A DNA stretch of 64,000 bases from Pseudotabrizicola sediminis (GTDB lineage Bacteria; Pseudomonadota; Alphaproteobacteria; Rhodobacterales; Rhodobacteraceae), in contig NZ_RPEM01000008.1 of assembly GCF_004745575.1 (NCBI RefSeq), positions 124,329 through 188,328 on the forward strand, read 5' to 3'. Below the pieces are notes generated by a model. The model had not been told where the DNA came from. It searched no databases and was given only the letters and a program-made list of their open reading frames with translations. A program made the translations under genes and the position numbers. This document shows, one piece after another, positions 15,463 to 24,565 of the stretch. Within the stretch, counting starts at the first letter, position 1, and every line of letters begins with the position of its first letter.

Positions 15463-16512
15463 CTATTTCAACCCGGTCCCGGCGATGCCCGCCGTGATGA
15501 ACCGTTGCAGGAAGATAAAGACCAAAACGACCGGGATCATGGTGATGACGGTCATCGCCAGCAGATAGTGCCATTGCACATTCAGCTCTCCGGCATAGGC
15601 GTTCAGGCCGACTTGCAGGGTATAGACCTCTTGCCGCGACAACACGATCAGCGGCCACAGGAAATCATTCCAGCGCCACACGACCGAGAAGATCGCCAGC
15701 ACCGCCAGCGCGGGCGCGGTCAACGGCAGCACGATCCGCCAGTAAATCTGCCATTCGCTGGCATGGTCCATGCGCGCCGCCTCCAGCAATTCATCCGGGA
15801 TGGTCAGCATATATTGCCGCAAAAGGAAAACCCCTGTGGGTGTGGCCACCGTGGGCAAGATCACCCCCCAGAGCGAGTTGATCAGCCCCACCCCCGACAC
15901 GATGGAGTAAAGCGGCACCAGGATCACCGACAGCGGGATCATCAGTGTCGCGATGATCAAGACCACCACAAAGCCCCGCCCGCGAAACTCGTATTTCGAC
16001 AGCGCAAAGGCGGCCATGGAGTTGGTCAGCAGGGTGATCAGCGTCGCCACCCCGGTCACGAAGATGGAATTCTTCGTATAGGTCAGGAAATCGAACCGCA
16101 GGAACGGGTCCAGATAGTTGCCCCACGAAAACCCCACCGCGCGCACCGGGGTGCGGTTGGCGATGTTGATACGCTGCACCTCGGCCGGGTTTTCCGGGTC
16201 CACCATCTGCGCCACGGTGCCCACGCGGCGCACCTCGGCCAACGTGCGGGTGCCCGCCTCATCGGTAACGGAAAACAGCGGCAAAGGCCGGTCATAGCCC
16301 GCGACTTCCACTGTCTGCGCCTCGTATGGCAGCAGGGTCGGCGGGAATTCCGACAGTTGCGCCGGCGATTTGAACGACGACATCACCAGCCAGAACGCAG
16401 GCCCGAACATGATGAACACGGCAGCGCCCAGCCAGACAAAGGTGAACACATCGGTCCAGTCCCAGCCGGTGCCGCCCTTGCGGCGGGTCAGAAACCCGAT
16501 GGCGCGGCTCAT
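15463..16512 (-). CDS. Sugar ABC importer, permease (MalG-like)
   Basis: The 349-aa inner-membrane protein has a first helix near 25-45, then an unusually large extracytoplasmic segment (about 50-130), then five helices of the BPD_transp_1 fold. The EAA motif that docks on the ATPase is EAARMDHASEWQIYWRIVLP. Length and insertion fit the CUT1 MalG-type subunit. It overlaps the second permease by 4 bases (ATGA). Confidence 0.91.
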   Translation of the reverse strand: MSRAIGFLTRRKGGTGWDWTDVFTFVWLGAAVFIMFGPAFWLVMSSFKSPAQLSEFPPTLLPYEAQTVEVAGYDRPLPLFSVTDEAGTRTLAEVRRVGTVAQMVDPENPAEVQRINIANRTPVRAVGFSWGNYLDPFLRFDFLTYTKNSIFVTGVATLITLLTNSMAAFALSKYEFRGRGFVVVLIIATLMIPLSVILVPLYSIVSGVGLINSLWGVILPTVATPTGVFLLRQYMLTIPDELLEAARMDHASEWQIYWRIVLPLTAPALAVLAIFSVVWRWNDFLWPLIVLSRQEVYTLQVGLNAYAGELNVQWHYLLAMTVITMIPVVLVFIFLQRFITAGIAGTGLK

Positions 16513-17522
16513 TTCAGCTTTCCTCTCCGCTCGTTGCGCTTGCCCAAGGCAAGTTGCAGCAATGTCAGCACGATCAGCACCCCGCCCATCAGGATCGACG
16601 CCGCCGCCGCCAGACCGGGGTTTTTCAGCAAGGACGCAAAGCCGACTTCATAGATATATTGCGTCAGGAACAGCGTGGCCGTGCCCGGACCACCCCCCGT
16701 AAGCACATACGCCTCATCAAACACCTGCACCGCGCGGATCAGCGCCAGCACGATCACCACCAGCATGTTGGGCATCAACAAAGGCAAAGTGATGCGCCAG
16801 AACACGCGGGCGGGCCGGGTGCCGTCCATCTCAGCCGCCTCGTACAGATCGCGCGGAATGGCTTGCAGACCGGCCAGCAGGATCAGCGCGAAAAACCCCA
16901 GATGCGCCCAGATCGTGACGCCGATCGCGGCGGAAAACGCATAGTTGCGTTCCAGCAGCCAGTTTACCGGGTCCATCCCCATGCCGACCAGCGCCGCATT
17001 CAGCACACCGTTACGGTCAAGGATCCAGCGCCAGATCAGGCCCACCACCACCGGCGACAGCAACACGGGGAAAAAGAACACCGCCCGCCAGAAGCTGAGC
17101 GCGCGCAGCGCCCGGTTCAGGATCAGCGCGGTGATGGTCGCGGCCACAATCAGCAGCGACACCTGCAGCACCACAAACGTGCCGGTGTTGCGCAGGGCGA
17201 TCCAGAACTGGTCTTCCTGACAGGTCATCAGATCGGTGTAATCGGTGCAGCGCAGCAGCCGTTCAAACTGCGCCGCACCAACGTAGGTGCGTTCGGGTAA
17301 AAAGAGAGCAGCCCCGGTCGTCATCGAATAGGCGATGTTGATGACCAGCGGCAACAGGACAAACACGGTGAAGATCGCCATGTTCGGCAGCAGAAAGAAG
17401 GCCACCATCCCATTCTGCCCGGCCAGCCGCTGCCAGAGCCGCAAGGGCGTATCCAGCAAGCGGGCCAGCCAGCCCAGGGGGGCCGCCACGACGGCCCCCA
17501 ACACTCCCTTTACCCCGGTCAT
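16509..17522 (-). CDS. Sugar ABC importer, permease (MalF-like)
   Basis: The 337-aa inner-membrane protein has an N-terminal amphipathic extension (about 1-35), six predicted helices and a periplasmic loop with two cysteines (RLLRCTDYTDLMTCQEDQFW) that could form a disulfide. The EAA loop is EAAEMDGTRPARVFWRITLP. It pairs with the MalG-like subunit. Three bases separate it from the binding-protein gene upstream. Confidence 0.91.
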   Translation of the reverse strand: MTGVKGVLGAVVAAPLGWLARLLDTPLRLWQRLAGQNGMVAFFLLPNMAIFTVFVLLPLVINIAYSMTTGAALFLPERTYVGAAQFERLLRCTDYTDLMTCQEDQFWIALRNTGTFVVLQVSLLIVAATITALILNRALRALSFWRAVFFFPVLLSPVVVGLIWRWILDRNGVLNAALVGMGMDPVNWLLERNYAFSAAIGVTIWAHLGFFALILLAGLQAIPRDLYEAAEMDGTRPARVFWRITLPLLMPNMLVVIVLALIRAVQVFDEAYVLTGGGPGTATLFLTQYIYEVGFASLLKNPGLAAAASILMGGVLIVLTLLQLALGKRNERRGKLK

Positions 17523-17525
17523 GGC

Positions 17526-18788
17526 TTACTGCGCCGCCGCAACCGCTTCGGTGATGTCCTGGTCGATGCGGGCATAAGCGTCGTCCAGCGTCAGTTCCCC
17601 CGCCATCACCTGGCTGATCCGGTTGACCAGCGCGCCATAGTAGGGCGTCGCCCATTTCCACGCGGGCAGCGCACCGGCACCCGGCAGGATATCACCCGCC
17701 GCCGCAACATAGGCATCAAGCGCGGCCCCCACGTTCTTGTCCTCGGTCTGCCAGTTCATGCCGCCAGCCGCAGCAACGCCAGCATGGGCGGGCAGAAACA
17801 GGGTGCGCTCCGAGAACTCTTTCACGATGTCTTCGCGCGCGAAATATTCCATGACTTTCGCTACTTCCGGGGCGTTCTGCGTGTATTTCACTGCAACCAG
17901 AGCCGCACCCCCAGCCAGACCGGAACAGCCCGCCGTGCCGCAGGGAGAACCCGTTGCCACCCAGTCGAACCCGTCACCGATCTTGGTCGACAGGTTGGCG
18001 ATCTGCCAGCTGCCCGAATAGTAGAACGGGATCGCTGCGTTGATGAAGTCATCCGCCGCCGCGCGGTAGGTGGAGCCCGACGCCGCAACCCAGGTGTCGC
18101 GCAGCATCTGCCCGCCCTCGACCCAAGCCACCAGCTTGGCGGCAAAAGCCTTGGTGCCGTCATCGACCGGCGCGGGCAGGCCATCGGCCCCGATGTAATT
18201 CGCGCCATATGACACGTTCGGCCCAGAAATCCGGTGGCCAGACCGGTCGATGGCAAAGGCGGCGGCGGTGCCTTGTGATTTCGCGACCTGATCGGCGGCG
18301 TTCACCCAATCATCCCAGGTGGCCCCCTCCCCCGGCAGCGCCACACCCGCCTGTTCGAACAGCGTGGCATTGGCATAGCCGCCAGTCAGGGTCAGCTGAG
18401 TCATGAAGCCGGTGATGGCGTCGCTGCCGTCTTCACGCATCCAGTCGGCATGGGCGCCGAAATTGGTGCGCCAGTATTCGGCGTCCGACAGGTGCGGCGT
18501 CAGGTCGAGCCAGTGCGGCGCCAGCGTCTTGATGTTGGTCACCCGCGCAATATCCGGGCCGGACCCTGCCTCCAGCTGAATCTGCAGCTGTTCCTGCACC
18601 ACCTTGTAGGCCACCTCGTCCAGAATGACGTTGATGCCGGGGTTTTCGGCATTGAACCGGGCGACAAGATCTTTCATCACCTCGCCTTCCACCCCGTCAG
18701 AATACCACATCAGGCGCACATCGCCTGCAAGTGCCGTGGTGCCCATCAGGCTGGCCCCAAGGGCCAGTGCGATCATCGTGTTTTTCAT
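17526..18788 (-). CDS. Sugar ABC importer, periplasmic binding protein (family 1)
   Basis: The 420-aa product has a signal peptide (1-21, ending ALA/GD). The mature part is a class I/CUT1 solute-binding protein: VRLMWYSDGVEGEVMKDLVA, FNAENPGINVILDEVAYKVV and SGPDIARVTNIKTLAPHWLD. Aromatic residues in WIDDWVN-type and FYYSGSWQIANL segments are typical sugar-stacking positions. It would capture the oligosaccharide, inferred from the co-encoded GH105 and KduI to carry an unsaturated uronate at its end. Confidence 0.92.
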   Translation of the reverse strand: MKNTMIALALGASLMGTTALAGDVRLMWYSDGVEGEVMKDLVARFNAENPGINVILDEVAYKVVQEQLQIQLEAGSGPDIARVTNIKTLAPHWLDLTPHLSDAEYWRTNFGAHADWMREDGSDAITGFMTQLTLTGGYANATLFEQAGVALPGEGATWDDWVNAADQVAKSQGTAAAFAIDRSGHRISGPNVSYGANYIGADGLPAPVDDGTKAFAAKLVAWVEGGQMLRDTWVAASGSTYRAAADDFINAAIPFYYSGSWQIANLSTKIGDGFDWVATGSPCGTAGCSGLAGGAALVAVKYTQNAPEVAKVMEYFAREDIVKEFSERTLFLPAHAGVAAAGGMNWQTEDKNVGAALDAYVAAAGDILPGAGALPAWKWATPYYGALVNRISQVMAGELTLDDAYARIDQDITEAVAAAQ

Positions 18789-18834
18789 AGCGTTCTCCTC
18801 CTTGTGTTATCCCGGCCTCCCGCCGGGGTCGTCG

Positions 18835-21309
18835 TCACCGGTGCAGGGTTCTGTGCCCCACGACCGTCCAGTCCTTTGGATTGACCATCCGTCCCTCCGC
18901 CTCGATCCGGCCATCGGCATGGAACTGCACCGGGCCGTATTCGGGGTCCTCCACCGTGACTGTAGCACGCGGATTTGCGTCTGTATCAAGGGCCAGTTGC
19001 GAGAATGTCGCCACGTAAGCTTCCAGCCCCGGGGTCGCATCCCCCATCCGCACCAGCCACCAGCCCTGCCGCCCCGCCAGCCGCAGTTCGCAGCCTGCGG
19101 TGGGGCCGTCGGCCACCATCATCAACGGGCCGGAGGCGCGGATCAGCATCGCGCCCTCGCCTGCGATGGCAGCTGCCAGATTGTCTTGCAGGTGGATCTG
19201 GTCAAAAGCGATCGCCGGAAACCAGCAATGGGTGAAATCGGGCTGTTCCGGCTGGCCATCAAACCACACCAGCGCCAGCCCGCGATACTGCTGCACGCGC
19301 GGCACCGAGGCCGAACCGCCCCAATAGGACGGGCGGCCATAGCCGGAATGGATCACCTCGCCCGGATGGTTGATCCAGATCTGCGCATCGGGGTTGGCCC
19401 CCAGACGCGCATGCAACAGCGTTTCCTGATAGCCCCAGTCAAACCAGCGATAGGCCGCCGTTGACCCCATCGCCCAGCCGGGGGTTTTGGCGTGGTACAG
19501 GGCTGCAAACCGCCCCTCGCCTTGCGCAAACACCCATTCCTGTTCGCCCGCCGCCAGACTGGCGCGGGCGGACAGCGCGGAATCCAGCTGCAAGCCATGG
19601 TCCCGCAGCGCCAGTGCCAGCCCCGGCAGGCAGTGGAACCGCGCGCCGAACTGGCCCATGCCCCAGAGCATGCGGGTAATCGCTGACAGTTCCAACGTGC
19701 GGCCCGCCCGCAGCGTGTGTTCATAGCTGCGCCCCTGCGCCGCCGTGATCACGCCGTGATGCGCCGAATTGGCCACCACCTCGACCAGCCGCACCACGGC
19801 ACGGCCCGCCCGGTCGCGGATATCGGCGTCGGGGGCAAGGGCGTAAAGCGCGGTCAGGCCCTTGAGATCAATCGGGAAATAGGGGGCAGAGTTGAACTCT
19901 GCCATCTCCCACTCCTCAAAATGGTCCAGCCATGCCTGCACCCGGTCGCGCCCCGTGGCCGACTGTTCCGCCCCGCTGCGCCCCGCCCGGCGGAAGGTGG
20001 CATCAGGCAGCAGAGCGCCCGCCAGATAGGCCGAGGTGTGGAACAGCAGCGCGTGGTTTTCGCTGAAATACCACTGCACATCATTGCCCGGCTCATCCAT
20101 CCAGTAGCGGTAGCCAAGGATGGCCGCGTCGATGCGGTCGCGCACCCGGTCGGACAGAAGATGTCCGAACCGGGTGCGCCCCCACAACAGCGGCACCAGC
20201 GCGAAATCGGCGCAGTCCCAGCAATCCTCGATCGCGGGGAGGGTCGCGTCGATCATTGCTTCGGTCTCGGGGCCGGACAGCCCCTGCGCCAGTCGTGCCA
20301 GTGCCGCCACGGTGTCAGGTTCGGCGCGGGTGGCAACCCAGGTCAGCGCCTCGTCAATCCGCGCCTCCAGCGTGGCGGGCACCGTGCCCTGTGCGGCCAG
20401 ATCGCAGACCTCTACCCCGAAGGTGCGGGTGGCGGCAAAGCCGTCTGCGGTCAGGGTGGGGATGAAATGCCGGAAATCACCGGGCAGGTTTTCGGCGCGG
20501 TCGATCACAAGCCGCGCCGCACCTGCAGGCAGGTGGCGTTGCAAGGCGGCCGGATGGTGCGACATGAAATCGCCCTCAATCCGGATCGCGACATCCACCG
20601 CCAGCGGCATTGGCTGCGGCAGAACAAGTGCCACCTCGCCCCCGGTATAAGCGGGCTGGTCAAAGTGCATGGTGGCCAGCGCCGTTTCCATCGCGCGGGC
20701 ACGGTCGGTGCTGCACTCGGTCGGGATGCCCGCCTGTGCCTCAGGCCCATCGAGCCAGTCCAGCTGGATGTAATAGCGGGCATCGCGCTCGGCCAGATCG
20801 TCGAAGAACACCTCGACCCGGTTATCGCCAGCGGTCACGTCTACCTCAAACTCCGCCGCTGTTTCGGCGTTGCGCTTGTAGGGGGCCATCCAGCCCACCT
20901 CGGCCCCGTTCACAACCAGCACCGCGCCGCCACAGGTGCGCAGCCGCAGCCGCGCCCGGCCCGCTGCCCCTGCGCGGATCACCGTTTCAGCCCATGTCGC
21001 AATATGCGTGGGCCGGAACCAGAAGCCCGACAGATCCAGCCGGGGCGAACCAAACGGCAGCCAGTTGCGCGCCGCCTCAAACGCGCCCTGCGCATCGGGC
21101 CGCTGGTCCCGGCGGTCAGCCGCAAACTGCGTGCGGCAGGGGTATTCGTGCGGGATGAAGTTCTTGTCCTTGGTCAGGAAAAAGAACGGGTCCATCTCAC
21201 CCTTCATCGGCATGTCGGGCAGATCGAACCGCGCCTCAACGGTCGGGCCAAGCCGCCAATAGCCGATGGCCGCGCCGGGTGTCAGGGGATGGGACAGAAA
21301 GCCTTGCAT
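18835..21309 (-). CDS. Unknown 824-aa protein in the uronide-sugar operon (candidate glycan-active enzyme)
   Basis: The protein has no signal peptide or membrane helix, so it is probably cytosolic. The N-terminal third is beta-rich: residues about 95-190 resemble a jelly-roll carbohydrate-binding or beta-sandwich module (FWFRPTHIATWAETVIRAGA, AVLVVNGAEVGW, VEVFFDDLAERDARYYIQLD). The central part (about 320-640) is helical like an (alpha/alpha)6 toroid and holds the best candidate active-site motifs: FSENHALL (415-422), AEFNSAPYFPID (470-481) and GRSYEH (526-531). The C-terminal part is beta-rich again. This order (beta, toroid, beta) is seen in several polysaccharide lyases and hydrolases, but I cannot place it in a named family. 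It lies between kduI and the binding-protein gene. Confidence 0.85.
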   Translation of the reverse strand: MQGFLSHPLTPGAAIGYWRLGPTVEARFDLPDMPMKGEMDPFFFLTKDKNFIPHEYPCRTQFAADRRDQRPDAQGAFEAARNWLPFGSPRLDLSGFWFRPTHIATWAETVIRAGAAGRARLRLRTCGGAVLVVNGAEVGWMAPYKRNAETAAEFEVDVTAGDNRVEVFFDDLAERDARYYIQLDWLDGPEAQAGIPTECSTDRARAMETALATMHFDQPAYTGGEVALVLPQPMPLAVDVAIRIEGDFMSHHPAALQRHLPAGAARLVIDRAENLPGDFRHFIPTLTADGFAATRTFGVEVCDLAAQGTVPATLEARIDEALTWVATRAEPDTVAALARLAQGLSGPETEAMIDATLPAIEDCWDCADFALVPLLWGRTRFGHLLSDRVRDRIDAAILGYRYWMDEPGNDVQWYFSENHALLFHTSAYLAGALLPDATFRRAGRSGAEQSATGRDRVQAWLDHFEEWEMAEFNSAPYFPIDLKGLTALYALAPDADIRDRAGRAVVRLVEVVANSAHHGVITAAQGRSYEHTLRAGRTLELSAITRMLWGMGQFGARFHCLPGLALALRDHGLQLDSALSARASLAAGEQEWVFAQGEGRFAALYHAKTPGWAMGSTAAYRWFDWGYQETLLHARLGANPDAQIWINHPGEVIHSGYGRPSYWGGSASVPRVQQYRGLALVWFDGQPEQPDFTHCWFPAIAFDQIHLQDNLAAAIAGEGAMLIRASGPLMMVADGPTAGCELRLAGRQGWWLVRMGDATPGLEAYVATFSQLALDTDANPRATVTVEDPEYGPVQFHADGRIEAEGRMVNPKDWTVVGHRTLHR

Positions 21310-21318
21310 ATCGGGGTC

Positions 21319-22152
21319 TTACCTGAGGGAGGAAACGGGAACGGGGGTAAAGTCGGTATAGGCCTGATTTTCGCCGGTCATGCCCCAGACAAAGGCGTAG
21401 GGTCCGGTGCCCGCCCCCATGTGGATCGACCACGCAGGCGACAGCACCATGTCACCATTTGCAATCACCAGATGCCGGGTCTGGTCGGGGCGGCCCATGA
21501 AATGCATCACCCGGTCATCGTTACCCAGGTCGAAATAGCAATAGGCCTCCATCCGGCGTTCGTGCAGATGCGGCGGCATGGTGTTCCACATGCTGCCGGG
21601 GGCCGGATCGGTAATGCCCATCAACAGCAAGCACGACGGCGACACCTCGGGGTGGATATACATCGCCAATGACCGCACATTTGCCTTGGCCGGATCGCCC
21701 AAGCTGATGCGCTTGGCCTGATCGCGGCGGATCAACCGGGTCGGGTGATCCGCGCCCGCTGGTACAGAGTTGAGGTAGAACCACGCCGGATTGGCCGCAT
21801 CCTCGCTGCGCATCTCAACCCGCCGCATCCCGCGCCCGACATACAGGATATCACGGTTGCCCATGGGATAATCGGTGCCATCAACGGTCACCAACCCCGG
21901 GCCGCCCAGATTGGCAAGGCCGCCTTCACGGGCAGAAAAGAAAAACTCGGTCCCCAGTTCCGCCCCATCGCCGAACACCAGCGGTGTATCGGTGGGCACC
22001 GCGCCACCAAGGATCATCCGGTCGACATGGGTATAGGTCAGCCGCAAGGCCCCCGGCGCAAAGGCCCCTTCCACCATGTAATCGCTGCGCAGCCGGTCGG
22101 TCGTCGCGGTCATCACATCGGCGGGGTTGCCGCCATAGCGCACATCCATCAT
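21319..22152 (-). CDS. kduI: 5-keto-4-deoxyuronate isomerase KduI
   Basis: The 277-aa double-cupin isomerase converts 4-deoxy-L-threo-5-hexosulose uronate to 3-deoxy-D-glycero-2,5-hexodiulosonate in the breakdown of unsaturated uronates. The metal ligands expected from the family are visible: His195 and His197 in MPPHLHERR, Glu202 in MEAYCYFD and His244 in WSIHMGAGTG. The N-terminal LRSDYMVEGAF..TYTHVDRMILGG is also characteristic. The gene starts inside the GH105 stop codon (ATGA) and so is coupled to it. Confidence 0.95.
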   Translation of the reverse strand: MMDVRYGGNPADVMTATTDRLRSDYMVEGAFAPGALRLTYTHVDRMILGGAVPTDTPLVFGDGAELGTEFFFSAREGGLANLGGPGLVTVDGTDYPMGNRDILYVGRGMRRVEMRSEDAANPAWFYLNSVPAGADHPTRLIRRDQAKRISLGDPAKANVRSLAMYIHPEVSPSCLLLMGITDPAPGSMWNTMPPHLHERRMEAYCYFDLGNDDRVMHFMGRPDQTRHLVIANGDMVLSPAWSIHMGAGTGPYAFVWGMTGENQAYTDFTPVPVSSLR

Positions 22153-23249
22153 GCCGCCGCTCCTTGTGCTTCAAGTTGCCCTTCGGCCTCGACCAGACAC
22201 AGGATCGCCAGCGCCTGCCCGTAGCCGGTGGGCTGCAACGGAATATCCCGGTAAAACTGCAGATCATGCCCCATGCGGGTGCCGTATGACACGTTTTGCA
22301 CCGTGCCCGCGTCGTCAATGTTCGCCATCACCGCCGCCACGCCGCGCCACCCGGCCTCGGCCCAACCCGGCCCACCAATCCCTTGCCGCGCTGCTTTCAG
22401 CAGACCGTAGGCAAAGCCCGCCGTGGCGCTGATCTCCTCATAGCTTGTCGGGTCATCCAGCAGCGTCCGCCACGCCCCGCTATCCGTCTGCAACGGCAGC
22501 AGCGCCTGAACCTGCGCCTTCAGCACTTCGGTCAGGTACAGCCGCACCGAACCCGGCAGGCCCGGCACCTCGAACAGATCCAGAATGCAGGCCGTGATCC
22601 AGGCATTGCCGCGCGCCCAGCGGGCGCGGGCAAAATTGTGCCGCCCGTCAAAGGTCCAGCCGTGAAACCACAGCCCGGTTGCAGGGTCCGACAGATACCG
22701 CGCATGCACCAGAAACTGGCGGATCGCTTCATCCACCAGCTCGGCCCGGCCCGAGGCATGGCCATAGCGCGCCAGAAACAGCCCCGCCATGAACAGCGTG
22801 TCATCCCACATTTCGCCGGGGTTCACTTTGTCCGACACATCGTGCTGAAACCCGCCCTCCGCCGTGCGCGGCGCTTCCGCCATCAGCCGGTTGGCCCAAT
22901 CGTCCAGCACGGGCCGCCAGCGCGGATCGCGGGTCTCGGTCCACAGCAGCGACAGCGCCAGCATGGGCGCTGTGGTGTTGATGTTCAGATCGGGCAGCCC
23001 CGCCGCCAGATGCCGCGCATACCAGCTTTCCAGCACTTCCTGCAACGCCGGGTCACGATGGCGCCGCCACAACTGTGCCAGACCATAAAGCCCCACACCC
23101 TGCGGCCATTCCCAACTGTCAAAGCTGATGTAATCACCCGCCGTCCCGTCAAGATTGGGTTCGTCAAACTGACCGTCATGGCGCAGATCGGTCAGCCCCC
23201 GCACCAACTGGCCCAGTTTACGCCTGATCTGATCAGCCTGTGGTCGCAT
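22149..23249 (-). CDS. GH105 unsaturated glycuronyl (rhamnogalacturonyl) hydrolase
   Basis: The 366-aa (alpha/alpha)6-barrel enzyme is cytosolic (no signal peptide). Family features: GDYISFDSWEWPQGVGLYGL, then GEMWDDTLFMAGLFLARYG, where Asp150 is the probable catalytic acid, then WFHGWTFDGRHNFARARWAR and SYEEISATAGFAYGLLKAAR. GH88/GH105 enzymes remove a terminal 4,5-unsaturated uronate left by polysaccharide lyases; the product is the KduI substrate precursor. The start at 23249 follows GGAGGGG closely; a longer open frame to 23519 crosses the operators and regulator and is rejected. First gene of the operon. Confidence 0.9.
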   Translation of the reverse strand: MRPQADQIRRKLGQLVRGLTDLRHDGQFDEPNLDGTAGDYISFDSWEWPQGVGLYGLAQLWRRHRDPALQEVLESWYARHLAAGLPDLNINTTAPMLALSLLWTETRDPRWRPVLDDWANRLMAEAPRTAEGGFQHDVSDKVNPGEMWDDTLFMAGLFLARYGHASGRAELVDEAIRQFLVHARYLSDPATGLWFHGWTFDGRHNFARARWARGNAWITACILDLFEVPGLPGSVRLYLTEVLKAQVQALLPLQTDSGAWRTLLDDPTSYEEISATAGFAYGLLKAARQGIGGPGWAEAGWRGVAAVMANIDDAGTVQNVSYGTRMGHDLQFYRDIPLQPTGYGQALAILCLVEAEGQLEAQGAAA

Positions 23250-23297
23250 GTCCCCTCCCCGGGCATCGGCGTTTGGTCGGTCTTTGAAACATGGCAG

Positions 23298-23312
23298 TGC
23301 AAAATTTTTGCA
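23298..23312. promoter_or_regulatory. Operator 1: palindrome TGCAAAATTTTTGCA
   Basis: A perfect 15-base palindrome lies in the gap between the divergent GH105 and LacI-family genes. Its centre is 20 bases (about two helical turns) from the centre of the next palindrome. This form and placement are typical of LacI-family operators. Confidence 0.7.
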
Positions 23313-23317
23313 CAACC

Positions 23318-23332
23318 TGAAAATTTTTTGCA
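23318..23332. promoter_or_regulatory. Operator 2: near-palindrome TGAAAATTTTTTGCA
   Basis: It differs from operator 1 at two positions and keeps the half-site TTTTTGCA. The pair would allow cooperative binding on one DNA face and could control both the sugar operon and the regulator gene. Confidence 0.65.
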
Positions 23333-23361
23333 TAGTCACGCAGCAAAGCGGAAAGACCCCC

Positions 23362-24408
23362 ATGACAGCGATTCCCCCCGGAAAAAGTGGCAAAGCCAGC
23401 CGCCGCATCAGACTGGATGACCTTGCAAAGGCCTGCGATGTCTCTATCGCCACGGTGTCGCGCGCGCTTTCGGGTGCGCCCGGTGTCCGGCCCGAACTGG
23501 TGGAAAAGATCCAGCGCAAGGCGCAGGAGTTTCGCTATGCCCTGCCATCGACCCTTGCCGGTCAGCGGCTGCTGATCCTGGCCAGCCGCGCCGCAATGGA
23601 AGATTACGCCCGCAGCCAGTTCACCCTGAACGTCATGCAAGGCATCGAAGAACGCGCCCGCCTGTTGCAGGCCGAGGTGATCACCGAAGCCATCACCTCA
23701 ACCGAACAGGAACGGCAGGCCCTGGCAACAGCCGCAACCGACCCGCGCGTGGCGGGCCTGCTGTTTCTGACGCTGGATGACGAAGACATGCTGACCGCTG
23801 CCCGCAGCTTTCGCAAGCCGGTGGTGCTGGTCAACGGGGATGATCCGCTGATGCAGTTGTCGTCGGTCGCGCCGTCAAACCGCGCCGCCGCCAGCATGGC
23901 CACCGATTACCTGATGCGGCTGGGGCACCGCCGCATTCTTTTTCTCAGCCGCAGGGGCCGCCGCACCATCGAACGGCGGGCCGAAGGCTGGCGCGACCGG
24001 ATGTCGGCGGGCGGGGCGCCGTTCGATCCCGGCCTGCAGGTGGATGTCGCAGACTAGCTGCCCGATCAGGCCGCAAAGGCGCTGCGCGACAGGGTAAGCG
24101 CCGTCGGCCTCGACTTCACCGCCGTGCTTTGCGCCGGCGACAGTCTGGCCCTCGGGGCGATGCAGGGACTGGCCTCGCTGGGGATCGCGGTGCCCGATCA
24201 GGTGTCGGTGCTTGGCATGGATGGGCTGGCTCAGGGTGCGTTCTTCTCGCCCGCCCTGACCGTCCTTGAAATTCCGATGCGCCACATCGGATCGGCGGCG
24301 GTCGATCTGGTGCGCGACCTGGGCCTTGGGGCCCATATGCCCGCCCGCCGCATCGAGCTTGCCTGCCGGCTGGTGGAACGCAAGTCCTGTGGGCCCGTTG
24401 CCCGTTAA
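23362..24408 (+). pseudogene. LacI-family sugar-operon regulator interrupted by an in-frame TAG
   Basis: From ATG 23362 the frame encodes a LacI-family regulator: helix-turn-helix and hinge (LDDLAKACDVSIATVSRALS), then the core domain to residue 231. There a TAG (24055-24057) stops translation. The same frame then continues without a break for 116 codons and encodes the missing C-terminal subdomain (FTAVLCAGDSLALGAMQGLA, VPDQVSVLGMDGLAQGAFFS, LEIPMRHIGSAAVDLVRDL) to a TAA at 24406. Joined, the length is 348 positions, normal for the family. A single nonsense change or a base-call error explains this best. The truncated form keeps the DNA-binding domain but loses much of the sugar-sensing and dimer surface. 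It diverges from the sugar operon and probably binds the two palindromes. Confidence 0.85.
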
Positions 24409-24447
24409 GACAGCGCTGACCCACATCTGTGTGCTTGGAAGGAAAAA

Positions 24448-24524
24448 TGGTCGGGGCGGAGGGATTCGAACTCTCGACCTACGGTACCCAAAACCGTCGC
24501 GCTACCAGGCTGCGCTACGCCCCG
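24448..24524 (-). tRNA. tRNA-Pro (anticodon TGG)
   Basis: On the minus strand a complete cloverleaf can be drawn. The acceptor arms CGGGGCG and CGCCCCG pair fully, the D arm is GCGCAGCCTGGTAGCGC, the anticodon loop is TTTGGGT with anticodon TGG, and the T arm contains GTTCGAATC. CCA is encoded at the 3' end (24448-24450). It decodes CCA and related proline codons. Confidence 0.96.
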
Positions 24525-24565
24525 ACTGAGGGGGTCTTAGCGAATGCCGCAGGGGATGAAAAGGG

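Noticed and set aside
19717-21672. A 651-codon open frame opposite the unknown 824-aa gene
   Set aside because: The minus-strand frame has sensible composition, gene-like spacing and a place in the operon. The plus-strand frame has shadow-type composition.
24124-24408. A separate small gene encoding the C-terminal LacI fragment
   Set aside because: It is in the same frame as the upstream regulator and continues it exactly. A single nonsense codon is a simpler explanation than a new gene.
24448-24524. tRNA-Pro as an integration site of a mobile element
   Set aside because: No integrase, no repeated tRNA end and no change in composition on either side.
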